A stretch of DNA of 62,419 bases from Proteiniphilum sp. (lineage in GTDB: Bacteria > Bacteroidota > Bacteroidia > Bacteroidales > Dysgonomonadaceae). The translations under genes and the position numbers were made by a program. This document shows, in pieces, positions 37,024 to 45,563 of the stretch. The notes under the pieces were generated by a model. That model worked only from the letters and a program-made list of their open reading frames with translations. It was not told the origin of the DNA and searched no databases. Where the stretch lies: NCBI GenBank assembly GCA_018433945.1, contig JAHDQF010000055.1, positions 1 to 62,419 on the forward strand, given 5' to 3'. Positions within the stretch are counted from its first letter, which is position 1, and each line of letters begins with the position of its first letter.

Positions 37024-38058
37024 TTAGTCAATCACCACCACAACTGACTCTTTAACAGTCGCACGGTCGTAAATGAATTTCGAGTGTGACGATGCGTTTC
37101 TCACGCACATGTGCGACCGGGGAGTTGTTCCCAGCGAAGGACTATATTCAATGATACGCTTTCTTGGCAACTGTACGGGCACACCGTGCACGTAGGCACC
37201 ATTGGTGAAGCGTGAGGCATAGGGGGCATATCCGGCAATCTGCGAGGTGCCGTCGCGGACGTAGTACATCTTCTCTTTCTTTTCCTGTATGGCAAAAATA
37301 CCGGTAGGTGTTTCCTGTGCGTGCGGTGGGTTATGCATTCCCGTGGTGGCAGGGTTCATGCTGAGGATACACCATACATCTCCTCTTTTTTCCAGCAGGG
37401 CGATATTTTGATTGGTGACGTCTACTGCGACAACCTTATCGAAGCTGATCGTGTCGCCCCACACCTTCAGATAGCGTTTTGGCACCAGGTACTCCCCTTC
37501 AAAAGAGACACCCCGCACCCTTACCATCTCTGTGGTGTCACTATCCAGGATCTTCACCAGCCATCCGTCTCTGCCGTAACGCAACAGCTCTTCCTCGTTC
37601 TCAACCGCATAGAGCGGTGCCGATTGATAGCGTTCAACACCGAACTGGTCCGAGACACGTCCATATTCGTTGCGTACAAAACCCTTGATGGTGGGCGATT
37701 CCCCGTTCATATTCTTATAGTTGCTCAGTACACCCCAGTTCCCTCCATCGGCAACCGCATTTTCAAGATGGGCAATTTTCTCTTTGATCTTCTCCCATTG
37801 AAAACGGCGGACGGTATCCTGGTAGGGATATTCATCGTCCAGCGTGTACTGTTCATATTCCAACTCTTTTTTCAACTGGATATCGGCTCCTGTCCATTCT
37901 CTTCTTTTTTCGCGTTCAGGGGCGATGGAATCGATTATCTCCAGCGTGATATCCGGTTCGAGATTGTCACTGCTGTCACCGGGCTTGCAACCTGTATAAA
38001 GGAGCAACAGAAACATTGAGATGAGGGTGAGGGTGTATGGATTTCCCGGTTTTGTCAT
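37024..38058 (-). CDS. L,D-transpeptidase (YkuD family) lipoprotein
   Basis: A 344-residue lipoprotein (lipobox LLLYTGCKPG). The N-terminal half (about 25-150) is charged and helical without a recognised domain. The YkuD domain occupies the C-terminal part, with GAYVHGVP and the catalytic RSHMCVRNA (Ser-His-x-Cys). These enzymes form 3-3 cross-links in peptidoglycan. The adjacent smaller transpeptidase downstream suggests one transcription unit with two enzymes of different subfamilies. Confidence 0.82.
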   Translation of the reverse strand: MTKPGNPYTLTLISMFLLLLYTGCKPGDSSDNLEPDITLEIIDSIAPEREKRREWTGADIQLKKELEYEQYTLDDEYPYQDTVRRFQWEKIKEKIAHLENAVADGGNWGVLSNYKNMNGESPTIKGFVRNEYGRVSDQFGVERYQSAPLYAVENEEELLRYGRDGWLVKILDSDTTEMVRVRGVSFEGEYLVPKRYLKVWGDTISFDKVVAVDVTNQNIALLEKRGDVWCILSMNPATTGMHNPPHAQETPTGIFAIQEKKEKMYYVRDGTSQIAGYAPYASRFTNGAYVHGVPVQLPRKRIIEYSPSLGTTPRSHMCVRNASSHSKFIYDRATVKESVVVVID

Positions 38059-38084
38059 CGTTTTTTTATGGAACCAATGGAGCC

Positions 38085-38810
38085 TTATTCCATTTTCCGG
38101 ATCCGTGCATCAATGCCGCTCTCCTCCAACTGCTCCTTGATCGGTTTCACATCGGTCTCGCCGAAATGGTAGGGGTAAAGCACCTTTGGAGAGAACATTT
38201 TCGCAGCACGTACCGCCTGCTCCACGGTCATGGTGTAGGGCTGATTCACCGGCAGGAAGGCGATGTCGATCTCTTTCAGGTTGCTCATCTCGGGGATGTC
38301 TTCGGTATCGCCGGCTATGTATATGCGCAACCCGTCGATGGTGAGCATATAACCGTTGTCGCGGTGACGGGGGTGATACTGCTCCCGTCCCGGAGTGGTA
38401 TTGTATGCGGGGACGGCATCCAGCCCGATATCATCGGTCAGCCTTAATCTCTCACCGTTGCGGATCTCCTCCCCTTTTCCCAGGATCTCACGGGAGGAGG
38501 GGTTGAGAATCAGTCGCGTATTGTCTTTGGTGAGTGCCTCGACTGCCTTTGCATCAAGATGGTCGCCATGCTCATGGGTCACCAGGATGAAATCGGCCTT
38601 CGGAAAGGTGCTGTAGTCGGCAAACATGGTCACAGGATCCACCTGGATATGCTGCCCCTCGTAGGTGAGCATCAACGACCCATGTTTGATAAAGGTGAGG
38701 GTCACCTCTTTGCCGTTGTCGGTGCGGAAGCTGTCTTTTTCATACTCACCTGCCGTACCCAGATGAGTGAAAAGAAGTGTCATTGCTAAGCAGAGAATTG
38801 TAGATTTCAT
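38085..38810 (-). CDS. Exported MBL-fold metal-dependent hydrolase (UPF0173-like)
   Basis: A 241-residue metallo-beta-lactamase-fold protein with an N-terminal signal (STILCLAMTLLFTHLG). The metal-binding motif THEHGDHLD is intact (HxHxDH), and later ligands are visible in IYIAGDTEDIPE and YPYHFGETD. These proteins are small-molecule hydrolases of mostly unknown substrate; export to the periplasm is unusual for the cytosolic UPF0173 relatives. It is monocistronic with its own promoter, divergent from znuA. Confidence 0.8.
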   Translation of the reverse strand: MKSTILCLAMTLLFTHLGTAGEYEKDSFRTDNGKEVTLTFIKHGSLMLTYEGQHIQVDPVTMFADYSTFPKADFILVTHEHGDHLDAKAVEALTKDNTRLILNPSSREILGKGEEIRNGERLRLTDDIGLDAVPAYNTTPGREQYHPRHRDNGYMLTIDGLRIYIAGDTEDIPEMSNLKEIDIAFLPVNQPYTMTVEQAVRAAKMFSPKVLYPYHFGETDVKPIKEQLEESGIDARIRKME

Positions 38811-38863
38811 TGTGTTTGATTTTTGGAAATGAGTAATTGCATTTTCATCGTTCTATGGTGGAA

Positions 38864-38921
38864 CAAAAGTAGGAAATCTTTGTTTACTATTTCCACCGGA
38901 ACGCTAAATTTCTTACATTTG
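38864..38921. promoter_or_regulatory. Divergent promoter region (MBL hydrolase / znuA)
   Basis: A minus-strand -7 box (TACTTTTG, 38864-38871) faces the MBL gene and a plus-strand -7 box (TACATTTG, 38914-38921) faces znuA. Neither has an obvious TTG at the right spacing. No clear Zur-type palindrome was seen between them. Confidence 0.4.
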
Positions 38922-38938
38922 TCTTTCAATACCAACCT

Positions 38939-39847
38939 ATGCAGAAATATCTTTTCATTCTTCTGGCTCTCTTGCTGGTTGTTGCCTGCAGTGGCGGTTC
39001 CAAAAACAGGAATGAGGCAAAGAAGCAACTGCTCACCGTTACCATTGAACCGCAACGCTACTTCCTGGAACAGCTGGTAGGAGAGGATTACAGCGTCAAC
39101 ACGCTGGTACCCCCCGGCACCAGCCCCGAGACCTATGAGCCCTCCCCCTCCGTGATGATCGACCTGGGGAAGAGTGCCATCTACTTCCGTGTGGGTGACC
39201 TGGGGTTTGAGAAGGCATGGAGTGCACGTCTGGCGGAAAACAACCCGAATGTGAAAATTGTGGACTGCTCCACGGGCATTGAACTGATGGCGGGTGATCC
39301 ACTCAATCAAGAGCAAGTGAGTCATGCGGGGCACGGCCACACACACGAGGCTCTTGATCCCCATGTATGGTCCTCCCCCCGCGCCATGCGGATCTTTGTG
39401 CGGAACATGCTCGATGCACTGGTGGATGCCAACCCTGAAAGAGCAGAAACCTACCGGGAGAATTATCTCCGTTTATCAGAGAAGATTGATGCAGTGGACA
39501 GCACCCTCACGGCATTGCTGGAGATAGCGCCCTCCCGCTCTTTCATCATCTACCACCCCGCGCTGGGCTACCTTGCCCGCGATTACGGCCTGCGGCAGCA
39601 CAGCATTGAATTCGAGGGGAAGAACCCTTCACCGGCGCAGCTCAAAGAGCTGGTCGACCTGGCCCGGCGGGAGGAGATCAACACCCTTTTCGTGCAGCGC
39701 GGCTTCGATCTGAAGAACGGTGAAGTGATTGCCCGTGAGATCGGTGCCGAGCTGTTTGAGATCGATCCCCTGCGCTACGAGTGGGACGAAGAATTGATTC
39801 GGATTGCCACCATCCTCTCCCGACAACACGATGAACAGACTGATTGA
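38939..39847 (+). CDS. znuA: Zinc ABC transporter substrate-binding lipoprotein (ZnuA-like)
   Basis: A 302-residue cluster 9 metal-binding protein with lipobox LLVVACSGG. The His-rich loop GHGHTHEALDPHVWSSP is typical of zinc-binding ZnuA. Further ligands are HPALGYLARDY and the C-terminal EIDPL. The last 17 nt overlap the ATPase gene, so the two are co-translated. No permease gene follows, which is unusual (see findings). Confidence 0.9.
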   Translation: MQKYLFILLALLLVVACSGGSKNRNEAKKQLLTVTIEPQRYFLEQLVGEDYSVNTLVPPGTSPETYEPSPSVMIDLGKSAIYFRVGDLGFEKAWSARLAENNPNVKIVDCSTGIELMAGDPLNQEQVSHAGHGHTHEALDPHVWSSPRAMRIFVRNMLDALVDANPERAETYRENYLRLSEKIDAVDSTLTALLEIAPSRSFIIYHPALGYLARDYGLRQHSIEFEGKNPSPAQLKELVDLARREEINTLFVQRGFDLKNGEVIAREIGAELFEIDPLRYEWDEELIRIATILSRQHDEQTD

Positions 39848-40628
39848 GATCACCAACCTGTCGGTGGGTTACGAGAATAAGCCCGATGTGCTCAGAGATG
39901 TGTCGCTTACCATCTATGATGACGATTTTCTGGGCATCATCGGTCCCAATGGTGGGGGGAAGACCACTCTGCTGAAGACGATGCTGGGGCTGATCACACC
40001 CGATTCCGGCACGGTGCGGTTCTACCACGGGGAGCGGCAGGTGCCCTCGCTTAACATCGGCTACCTGCCGCAGATCAACCAGATCGACCGTAAGTTTCCA
40101 ATCTCTGTCTCGGAGGTGATTCTCTCGGGACTGACCCTGCGCAAGCAGCTCTTCCGGCGTTATGGTGCGGCGGACAAACGGCGGGTGAGAGAGGTGGCGG
40201 GGCGACTGGGTATCACCGACCTGCTGCCGCGTGCCATCGGTGAGCTGTCGGGGGGGCAGTTGCAGCGGGTGCTGCTTGGCAGGGCCATCATCGATAACCC
40301 GAGGTTGATCATCCTGGATGAGCCGAGCACCTACGTGGACAAGCTGTTCGAGACCAACTTCTACAAACTACTGGGTGACATCAACAAAGAGATCGCCATC
40401 ATACTGGTGTCGCACGATGTGGGCACCATCATCTCACTGGTGAAGAACATCGCCTGCGTAAATCAGAGGCTCCATTATCACTCCGGGAACGAGATATCGC
40501 AGGAGTGGCTGAACAACGCTTACGACTCCTGTCCCATTGAGCTGCTGGGGCACGGTTCCCTGCCGCACCGGGTACTGATGCAGCATGACCATCCCGAAGC
40601 GGAACCACACAACCCGTCTCAAGACTAG
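39831..40628 (+). CDS. znuC: Metal ABC transporter ATP-binding protein (ZnuC-like)
   Basis: A 265-residue ABC ATPase. Walker A is GPNGGGKTTLL, the signature LSGGQLQRVLLGRA and Walker B LIILDEPSTYVD. The C-terminal tail is His-containing (HYHSGNE, HGSLPHRVLMQHDHPE), as in zinc-transport ATPases. ATG 39831 lies inside the znuA end. The expected ZnuB permease gene does not follow; a convergent DUF393 gene begins 109 nt later. Confidence 0.88.
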   Translation: MNRLIEITNLSVGYENKPDVLRDVSLTIYDDDFLGIIGPNGGGKTTLLKTMLGLITPDSGTVRFYHGERQVPSLNIGYLPQINQIDRKFPISVSEVILSGLTLRKQLFRRYGAADKRRVREVAGRLGITDLLPRAIGELSGGQLQRVLLGRAIIDNPRLIILDEPSTYVDKLFETNFYKLLGDINKEIAIILVSHDVGTIISLVKNIACVNQRLHYHSGNEISQEWLNNAYDSCPIELLGHGSLPHRVLMQHDHPEAEPHNPSQD

Positions 40629-40737
40629 CTCACAGGTGATGCAACCAGCATCATTTTTGCAGGGTTGTTGTTGGTGAGAGCCATTGGCAGCGTGGCCCCC
40701 GGTGATTCCCGGGGAGCAGCACCGTAAAAGGGATTGT

Positions 40738-41127
40738 TTACAGGAATCGCTGCTGTTCACCCGGTTTCGGCAAACGGCAGGCATCTCTTTGTCCGAACCA
40801 TCTGTACCTGTTCCGGGCGACGAGATCGTAGGCTGCATGAGAGATTCTCCGGGGCATGATCCTCAGTAGGAAGGACAGCCATGAATAACCTTTCAGCTCT
40901 CTGGTGATGGCGATTACCGCCTCCATTCCTTCCAGCAGTTCATCCTCATCAATCAATATCAGTGTTTTCAGCGTGGCGTCGGCATGGCCACGCAGCTCCA
41001 GCAATTTGCGCCCCTGGTCGCTTTGCTGAGCAGCAAAGCGAAAGATCTGTTGCTTGTCCTTTTTCAGGATGAAATTGACGGTGGCATTACAGAAGTTGCA
41101 GACGCCGTCGAATAGGATGATTTTCAT
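40738..41127 (-). CDS. DCC-family thiol-disulfide oxidoreductase-like protein (DUF393)
   Basis: A 129-residue protein with the family signature at its N terminus (ILFDGVCNFCNATVNF, containing the CxxC-type pair C10 and C13) and the C-terminal YDLVARNRYRWFG. The fold is thioredoxin-like and the substrate unknown. The gene follows asd on the same strand but a strong terminator separates them. Confidence 0.85.
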   Translation of the reverse strand: MKIILFDGVCNFCNATVNFILKKDKQQIFRFAAQQSDQGRKLLELRGHADATLKTLILIDEDELLEGMEAVIAITRELKGYSWLSFLLRIMPRRISHAAYDLVARNRYRWFGQRDACRLPKPGEQQRFL

Positions 41128-41143
41128 TGATTTTTACACAAAA

Positions 41144-41173
41144 AGGGTGTCAGTTCCAATGAGCTGACACCCT
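41144..41173 (-). terminator. Terminator of asd
   Basis: AGGGTGTCAG (41144-41153) and CTGACACCCT (41164-41173) form a 10-bp stem; on the minus strand it is followed by a T-run. Confidence 0.8.
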
Positions 41174-41187
41174 ATGTGGAATGAGAA

Positions 41188-42186
41188 TTATTGTCTGATC
41201 AGGTACTCCGCGATCTGTACCGCGTTCAGCGCGGCGCCCTTGCGGATCTGATCCGATACCGACCAGAAGCTGAGCCCTTTGTCGTTGGTCAGGTCCTTGC
41301 GGATACGGCCCACATAGACAGGGTCCTTGCCGCTGAGATCGATCGGCATGGGATACTCCTTGTTGGCGGGATTGTCGATCACTACCACACCCTCGGCTTT
41401 CTCAAATGCTTCGCGAGCTTCCTCAACCGGGATGGGACGTGCTGTTTCCACCCAGATTGCTTCCGAGTGTGCCCGCATCACGGGTACGCGGACACAGGTT
41501 GCACTCACCTCAATATCGGAGTGCATGATCTTGCGCGTCTCGTTGTACATCTTCATCTCCTCCTTCGTGTAGCCGTTGTCGGTGAAGAGATCCACCTGCG
41601 GAATCAGGTTGTAAGCTAGCTGATAAGCAAACTTGCTGATGGTGGGCTCCTCGCCGTTCACCAACTGCCTCTGCTGCTCTTCCAGTTCCTGCATCGCTGC
41701 AGCACCGGCACCCGATGCTGCCTGGTAGGTGGCCACATGCACCTTCTTAATGGGCGAGAGGTTATTGATCGCCTTCAGTGCGACCACCAGTTGTGCCGTG
41801 GTGCAGTTGGGGTTGGCGATGATGTTGCGGGGATGGTTCAGTGCATCGGCGGCATTCACCTCGGGCACCACCAGGGGTACATCCTTCTCCATGCGGAAAG
41901 CACTGGAGTTATCGATCATGATGGCTCCATGTTTGGTGATGGTACCGGCAAACTCGATGGAGGTGCCGCCGCCGGCCGATACAAAAGCTATGTCGATTCC
42001 CTTGAAATCGTCGTTATGTTGCAGCTCCTTCACCTTGATCTCCTTGCCTTTGAAGTGATAGGTGGTGCCGGCACTGCGTGATGAGCCGAACAAAACAAGA
42101 TTATCGAGGGGAAAGTTTCTCTCTTCCAGTATGCGCAGCAGCTCTTGGCCTACTGCTCCGCTGGTTCCTACAATTGCGATGTTCAT
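41188..42186 (-). CDS. asd: Aspartate-semialdehyde dehydrogenase
   Basis: A 332-residue NADPH-dependent enzyme that reduces aspartyl phosphate to the semialdehyde on the path to lysine/diaminopimelate, threonine and methionine. The NADP loop is [12 protein letters not shown]. The catalytic cysteine lies in NPNCTTAQ, and the later substrate-binding region contains [11 protein letters not shown] with its Arg and His. A good promoter (42281-42312) and terminator frame it as a single-gene unit. Confidence 0.95.
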   Translation of the reverse strand: MNIAIVGTSGAVGQELLRILEERNFPLDNLVLFGSSRSAGTTYHFKGKEIKVKELQHNDDFKGIDIAFVSAGGGTSIEFAGTITKHGAIMIDNSSAFRMEKDVPLVVPEVNAADALNHPRNIIANPNCTTAQLVVALKAINNLSPIKKVHVATYQAASGAGAAAMQELEEQQRQLVNGEEPTISKFAYQLAYNLIPQVDLFTDNGYTKEEMKMYNETRKIMHSDIEVSATCVRVPVMRAHSEAIWVETARPIPVEEAREAFEKAEGVVVIDNPANKEYPMPIDLSGKDPVYVGRIRKDLTNDKGLSFWSVSDQIRKGAALNAVQIAEYLIRQ

Positions 42187-42280
42187 GAGAATAAAAATTT
42201 ATACGTGTTGATAACCATGCCGAGATCCCTCCTTTTCATTTTCATTGCTGATGGAAGAAAATCGTGTGATATTTAAACCA

Positions 42281-42312
42281 CAAAGATATATAAAAGCCGA
42301 TAAATGTGGCAA
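42281..42312 (-). promoter_or_regulatory. Promoter of asd
   Basis: On the minus strand TTG (42312-42310), 21 nt, TATCTTTG (42288-42281): a good match to the Bacteroidota consensus, with a leader of about 90 nt. Confidence 0.6.
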
Positions 42313-42336
42313 TCTGGGACTGTTAAAGTGTTATTT

Positions 42337-42681
42337 TTACCGGATGGCGACCTTTTTCGTGGTTCTACCGATTTTCAGGATGTAGTATCCTCTGGACAGG
42401 TTGACCGGATACTCCCCATTGCCGGGGGGTATGCGTCGACTGTATACTTTTACTCCCATGATGTTGTATATCTCCAGGATCATCACTCTCTGCAGATTTT
42501 CTACATAGATCCTGTTTTCAACCACCTTGACAATAATTTCCGGTTCCTGTTTCACCTCCCCCTGCTTCATCGTGTCTGCAACCTCCGCTCTGATCGGGAC
42601 AGAGTCGTTTTCCTCTGCCTGGGCAGGTAGCCTAACGCAGCAAAGGAGTAACAGCAGGAGGATGAACAGGAAACGTTTCAT
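42337..42681 (-). CDS. Small secreted protein consisting of a T9SS-like C-terminal domain
   Basis: A 114-residue protein. A signal peptide (FLFILLLLLLCCVRLPAQA) and an acidic linker are followed by a beta-rich domain (RVMILEIYNIMGVKVYSRR, then LSRGYYILKIG and a basic end). This matches the pattern of type IX secretion C-terminal sorting domains, but there is no cargo domain. It lies 15 nt after the RNase Z gene at the end of a long minus-strand gene series. The function is unknown; it may be a shortened secreted protein or an adhesin remnant. Confidence 0.55.
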   Translation of the reverse strand: MKRFLFILLLLLLCCVRLPAQAEENDSVPIRAEVADTMKQGEVKQEPEIIVKVVENRIYVENLQRVMILEIYNIMGVKVYSRRIPPGNGEYPVNLSRGYYILKIGRTTKKVAIR

Positions 42682-42696
42682 TGGCAGTAGGCTCTG

Positions 42697-43470
42697 TCAC
42701 AAAGATACTATTTTTCCTTCATCTGCCAGATCGGTGTTTGAGAAAACCGCCCTGGCCTCATGAAGCAGGGTCTCCAGCTCATTGTAGCGTGAAGAGTAGT
42801 GACCGATGAGCAGCTTCTTTACACTGGCGGCAGCAGCAATCTCTGCTGCCTGCCTGGCGGTTGAGTGATAGGTTTCGGCTGCCCGGTTCCGTTCGCTCTC
42901 GGCAAAAGTGGCTTCATGATAAAGCAGATCCACCCCTTCAATGAAGGGGATGATCTCAGGGGCATAGGCCGTGTCGGAGCAGTAGGCATATCTCCGCTGC
43001 GTCTCTTTCTCTTCGAAGAGAAAGCCGTTGGTGTCGACCCGGTGTTTCAGCGGGAAGGAGCTGACCCGTAAGGTTTTGTTTTCATAGATAACCTCTTTTT
43101 TTCCCGCGTTCAGCGGGTGGAGCTGTATTTTGAAAGACAGGTGCTGTCCCATGTAGATTAGCAGGGGCTTGAGCATCAGCTCGATCTCCCTGTGGGCGTA
43201 GATGTGCAGGTCGTTGGTTCGTCCCAGCATGCTGAGGGTGGAGATCAGGCCGGGCAGGCCGAAGATATGGTCGCCATGCAGGTGAGAAATGAAGAGTGCC
43301 TGGAGCTTCCCTATTCGTGTCTTGTACTTGCGCATCGGTAGCTTTGTTCCCTCACCGCAGTCGATCATGAAGAGCTTCTCGTTGAGCTCTACCAGTTGTG
43401 AGGGCGGGTTGTGCAGGGTGGTGGGCATGGCCGATCCGCAGCCCAGGATGGTGATGTTGAACCTTGTCAT
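42697..43470 (-). CDS. rnz: Ribonuclease Z-like tRNA 3'-processing endonuclease (short form)
   Basis: A 257-residue metallo-beta-lactamase-fold nuclease. Metal ligands are in SHLHGDHIFGLPGL (63-68), CSDTAYAP (Asp), LYHEATFAE and IGHYSSRY. Compared with the roughly 300-residue Bacteroides RNase Z that I recall, a segment of about 45 residues between FLFEEK and RRYAYCSD (around 152-160) is missing; the remainder is complete. It is one base from the queE stop, so the genes are coupled. Confidence 0.85.
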   Translation of the reverse strand: MTRFNITILGCGSAMPTTLHNPPSQLVELNEKLFMIDCGEGTKLPMRKYKTRIGKLQALFISHLHGDHIFGLPGLISTLSMLGRTNDLHIYAHREIELMLKPLLIYMGQHLSFKIQLHPLNAGKKEVIYENKTLRVSSFPLKHRVDTNGFLFEEKETQRRYAYCSDTAYAPEIIPFIEGVDLLYHEATFAESERNRAAETYHSTARQAAEIAAAASVKKLLIGHYSSRYNELETLLHEARAVFSNTDLADEGKIVSL

Positions 43471-43471
43471 A

Positions 43472-44053
43472 TCAGCGGATTCCGATCAGTTTGTGTGTTT
43501 GTAGGCTCAGTGCCCACTCCGGATGCTGTTTGATCAGGGAGATGCAGTAGTCCACGTTTTCCGGAATCAACTGCTGGCCTTCGAAGATGGGACTCAGCAG
43601 GTAGCGATCTGTTCTGGGGAGAACGGAGATATCCGGCAGGGGGTCCCCTGCTTGCATGGGAAATCGCAGTTCATCCACCGCGGGGATCAGTTCCCTCACC
43701 TTCCCGAACTGTTGCTTGGGGCTGCAGGTGATATAGTCGATGCCGGCCGGTAGCGGTCGCGTGCCATTGGTCTCAATGGCCTGGAGGTATCCCCTCTCCT
43801 TGAAGAAAGCAACCACCTCATCGGTCAGTTGGAGAGTGGGCTCCCCGCCTGTCCAGACGATCCATCTGCAGGGCCAGTCTGCGATCTCACCCAGCAGCTC
43901 CTCCAGTCCCATTTTCACTCCACGTTCAAAGTTGGTGTCGCAGAAGCTGCAGGCCAGGTTACACTTGGCCAGCCGGATGAAGATAGATGCCTGCCCGGTG
44001 CGTCCTCCCTCTCCCTGGAGAGAGTAGAAAATCTCATTCACATTCAGGTTCAT
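43472..44053 (-). CDS. queE: 7-carboxy-7-deazaguanine synthase
   Basis: A 193-residue radical-SAM enzyme of queuosine/preQ0 synthesis that contracts 6-carboxytetrahydropterin. The cluster motif CNLACSFC follows the N-terminal EIFYSLQGEGG. ATG 44053 is chosen over an upstream ATG at 44080 because it gives the family N terminus (MNLNVNEIF). The start overlaps the end of queD by 20 nt, so they form an operon. Confidence 0.92.
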   Translation of the reverse strand: MNLNVNEIFYSLQGEGGRTGQASIFIRLAKCNLACSFCDTNFERGVKMGLEELLGEIADWPCRWIVWTGGEPTLQLTDEVVAFFKERGYLQAIETNGTRPLPAGIDYITCSPKQQFGKVRELIPAVDELRFPMQAGDPLPDISVLPRTDRYLLSPIFEGQQLIPENVDYCISLIKQHPEWALSLQTHKLIGIR

Positions 44054-44399
44054 AGATGGCCGATGTCTTGTATGTTTCACTTACCTCGATGGCGTAGAGT
44101 TCGGGGAGCAGTGGCTTGAAGTGATCGTAGATCATCTTCGCCAGGTTCTCAGCCGAGGAGTTGAGGGGGGCCATGATCTCGTTGAGGTTCCGGTGATCGA
44201 GTTGCGTGTCGATATACTCTTTCACGATTCGAAGCTCGTTGTAGTCGCGGACGAACCCTTGACTGTTCAGTTCGGGTGAGCGGAGGTGAACAGTGACCAG
44301 GTAGTTGTGTCCATGTAGCCGGCTACAGGGGTGATCCTCAGCGAGTCCTTGGAGGGAGTGTGCCGCTGAGAAATGAAATTGCTTGCTTATCTTGTACAT
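44034..44399 (-). CDS. queD: 6-carboxy-5,6,7,8-tetrahydropterin synthase
   Basis: A 121-residue PTPS-family enzyme that converts dihydroneopterin triphosphate to 6-carboxytetrahydropterin. Zinc ligands are seen in FHFSAAH and in LHGHNYLVTV; LDHRNLNE carries the catalytic His/Asp pair. It overlaps queE downstream and follows the endonuclease/phosphatase gene by 18 nt. Confidence 0.92.
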   Translation of the reverse strand: MYKISKQFHFSAAHSLQGLAEDHPCSRLHGHNYLVTVHLRSPELNSQGFVRDYNELRIVKEYIDTQLDHRNLNEIMAPLNSSAENLAKMIYDHFKPLLPELYAIEVSETYKTSAIYEPECE

Positions 44400-44417
44400 G
44401 TTGGTTGTGCTGTTGAT

Positions 44418-45563
44418 TTACTCTTTGTCATTGCTGTTGCCCACCCATTTCAGGTGGGTTTTGAGCGGATAATGATCTGAAAAAGGCACCCTGTCAACCT
44501 TTGTGTGGAATGCTTTCAGCTCCTCGCTGTGCAGGATGTAGTCGATGCGAAACAGGAAGAAATCCTCGTGGTAGGTGATCCCCGGCCCGAAAGCGGTGGA
44601 GACGTAGGCATCCTTCAATCCTCTCTTCATTCTGGAATAGGCATAAGAGATGGGGGTGTCGTTGAAGTCGCCGCAGATGATGGTTCCATCGGTCTGCTGT
44701 GTCGCGATATAGCTCTTCACTTTCTCTACCTGCCGGGCACGCATCCGGTAGGCACTGCCCAGCCGTCTGCGGATGTTGCTGGTCACCTGTTCCAGCTTCA
44801 CCGAATCAATGTTCTGGAGGAAATCGCTGTAGAGTTTTTTATCCTCCGCCATGATGCTGTTCGATTCCAGGTGTACGTTCGCCACCGTATAACGCTTTCC
44901 GTCGATGTTGATGGTGTAGACCGCTGCACCGTTATAGGAGGACTCAAAGACGATCTCGTCGGTCTTCTCGATGGGATACTTCGAGAAGCATGCCAGCCCA
45001 AAGATATGATATTTTCCGGATGATTCCAAACCGGTGACAGACCGGTAGGGATACTGGTTCAGAATGCGGTTCACATCTCTCTGAGAGAAGATCGATTGTC
45101 CGGTCTTGCTTACCAGATACTCCTGGAGGCAGACAATGTCGGCATCGGTTGCCGCGATGTAATCCAGTATGGGATGCTCTTCCGAATTTTTGTTCCGCTC
45201 TTCCGGGAACCCCTGCACGTTATAGGTCAGTACTTCGATAGTTCCGTATGGCTCCTTTACCGGAAAGAGATGCATCGGGAAGAAAGTGGTCACCGGTTTG
45301 TGGCAGATCAGCAATGCCGTCAGAGAGATGAGTGCCAGCTTCCATTTCGAAAAGAAGATCCAGAAAACAAGGTAGGCTACATTGACCAGAAGGATGAATC
45401 CAAATCCCAGTCCGATGTAGGAGAAGAGGTTGGTTTTGAGCGGTGAAACACTCCAGGAGAGAAAGGAGGTGAAGAGTAACAGGATTGCTACCAGGTTGGT
45501 GGCGAAGATGATCCACTTGATATAATCCCTGAATGTCCGCTTTTTACTATTTTTTGCTCGCAT
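44418..45563 (-). CDS. Membrane-anchored endonuclease/exonuclease/phosphatase-family protein
   Basis: A 381-residue protein. The basic N terminus is followed by three hydrophobic helices (about 20-105) and then an EEP domain. Catalytic residues are visible in VLTYNVQGF (Asn), IVCLQEYLV (Glu), NVHLESNS, ICGDFNDTP (Asp/Asn) and SDHYPLKTHL (Asp/His). The substrate may be a phosphodiester or phospholipid. ATG 45563 lies 17 nt inside the upstream rhomboid gene. It is the third gene of the rhomboid operon. Confidence 0.8.
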   Translation of the reverse strand: MRAKNSKKRTFRDYIKWIIFATNLVAILLLFTSFLSWSVSPLKTNLFSYIGLGFGFILLVNVAYLVFWIFFSKWKLALISLTALLICHKPVTTFFPMHLFPVKEPYGTIEVLTYNVQGFPEERNKNSEEHPILDYIAATDADIVCLQEYLVSKTGQSIFSQRDVNRILNQYPYRSVTGLESSGKYHIFGLACFSKYPIEKTDEIVFESSYNGAAVYTINIDGKRYTVANVHLESNSIMAEDKKLYSDFLQNIDSVKLEQVTSNIRRRLGSAYRMRARQVEKVKSYIATQQTDGTIICGDFNDTPISYAYSRMKRGLKDAYVSTAFGPGITYHEDFFLFRIDYILHSEELKAFHTKVDRVPFSDHYPLKTHLKWVGNSNDKE

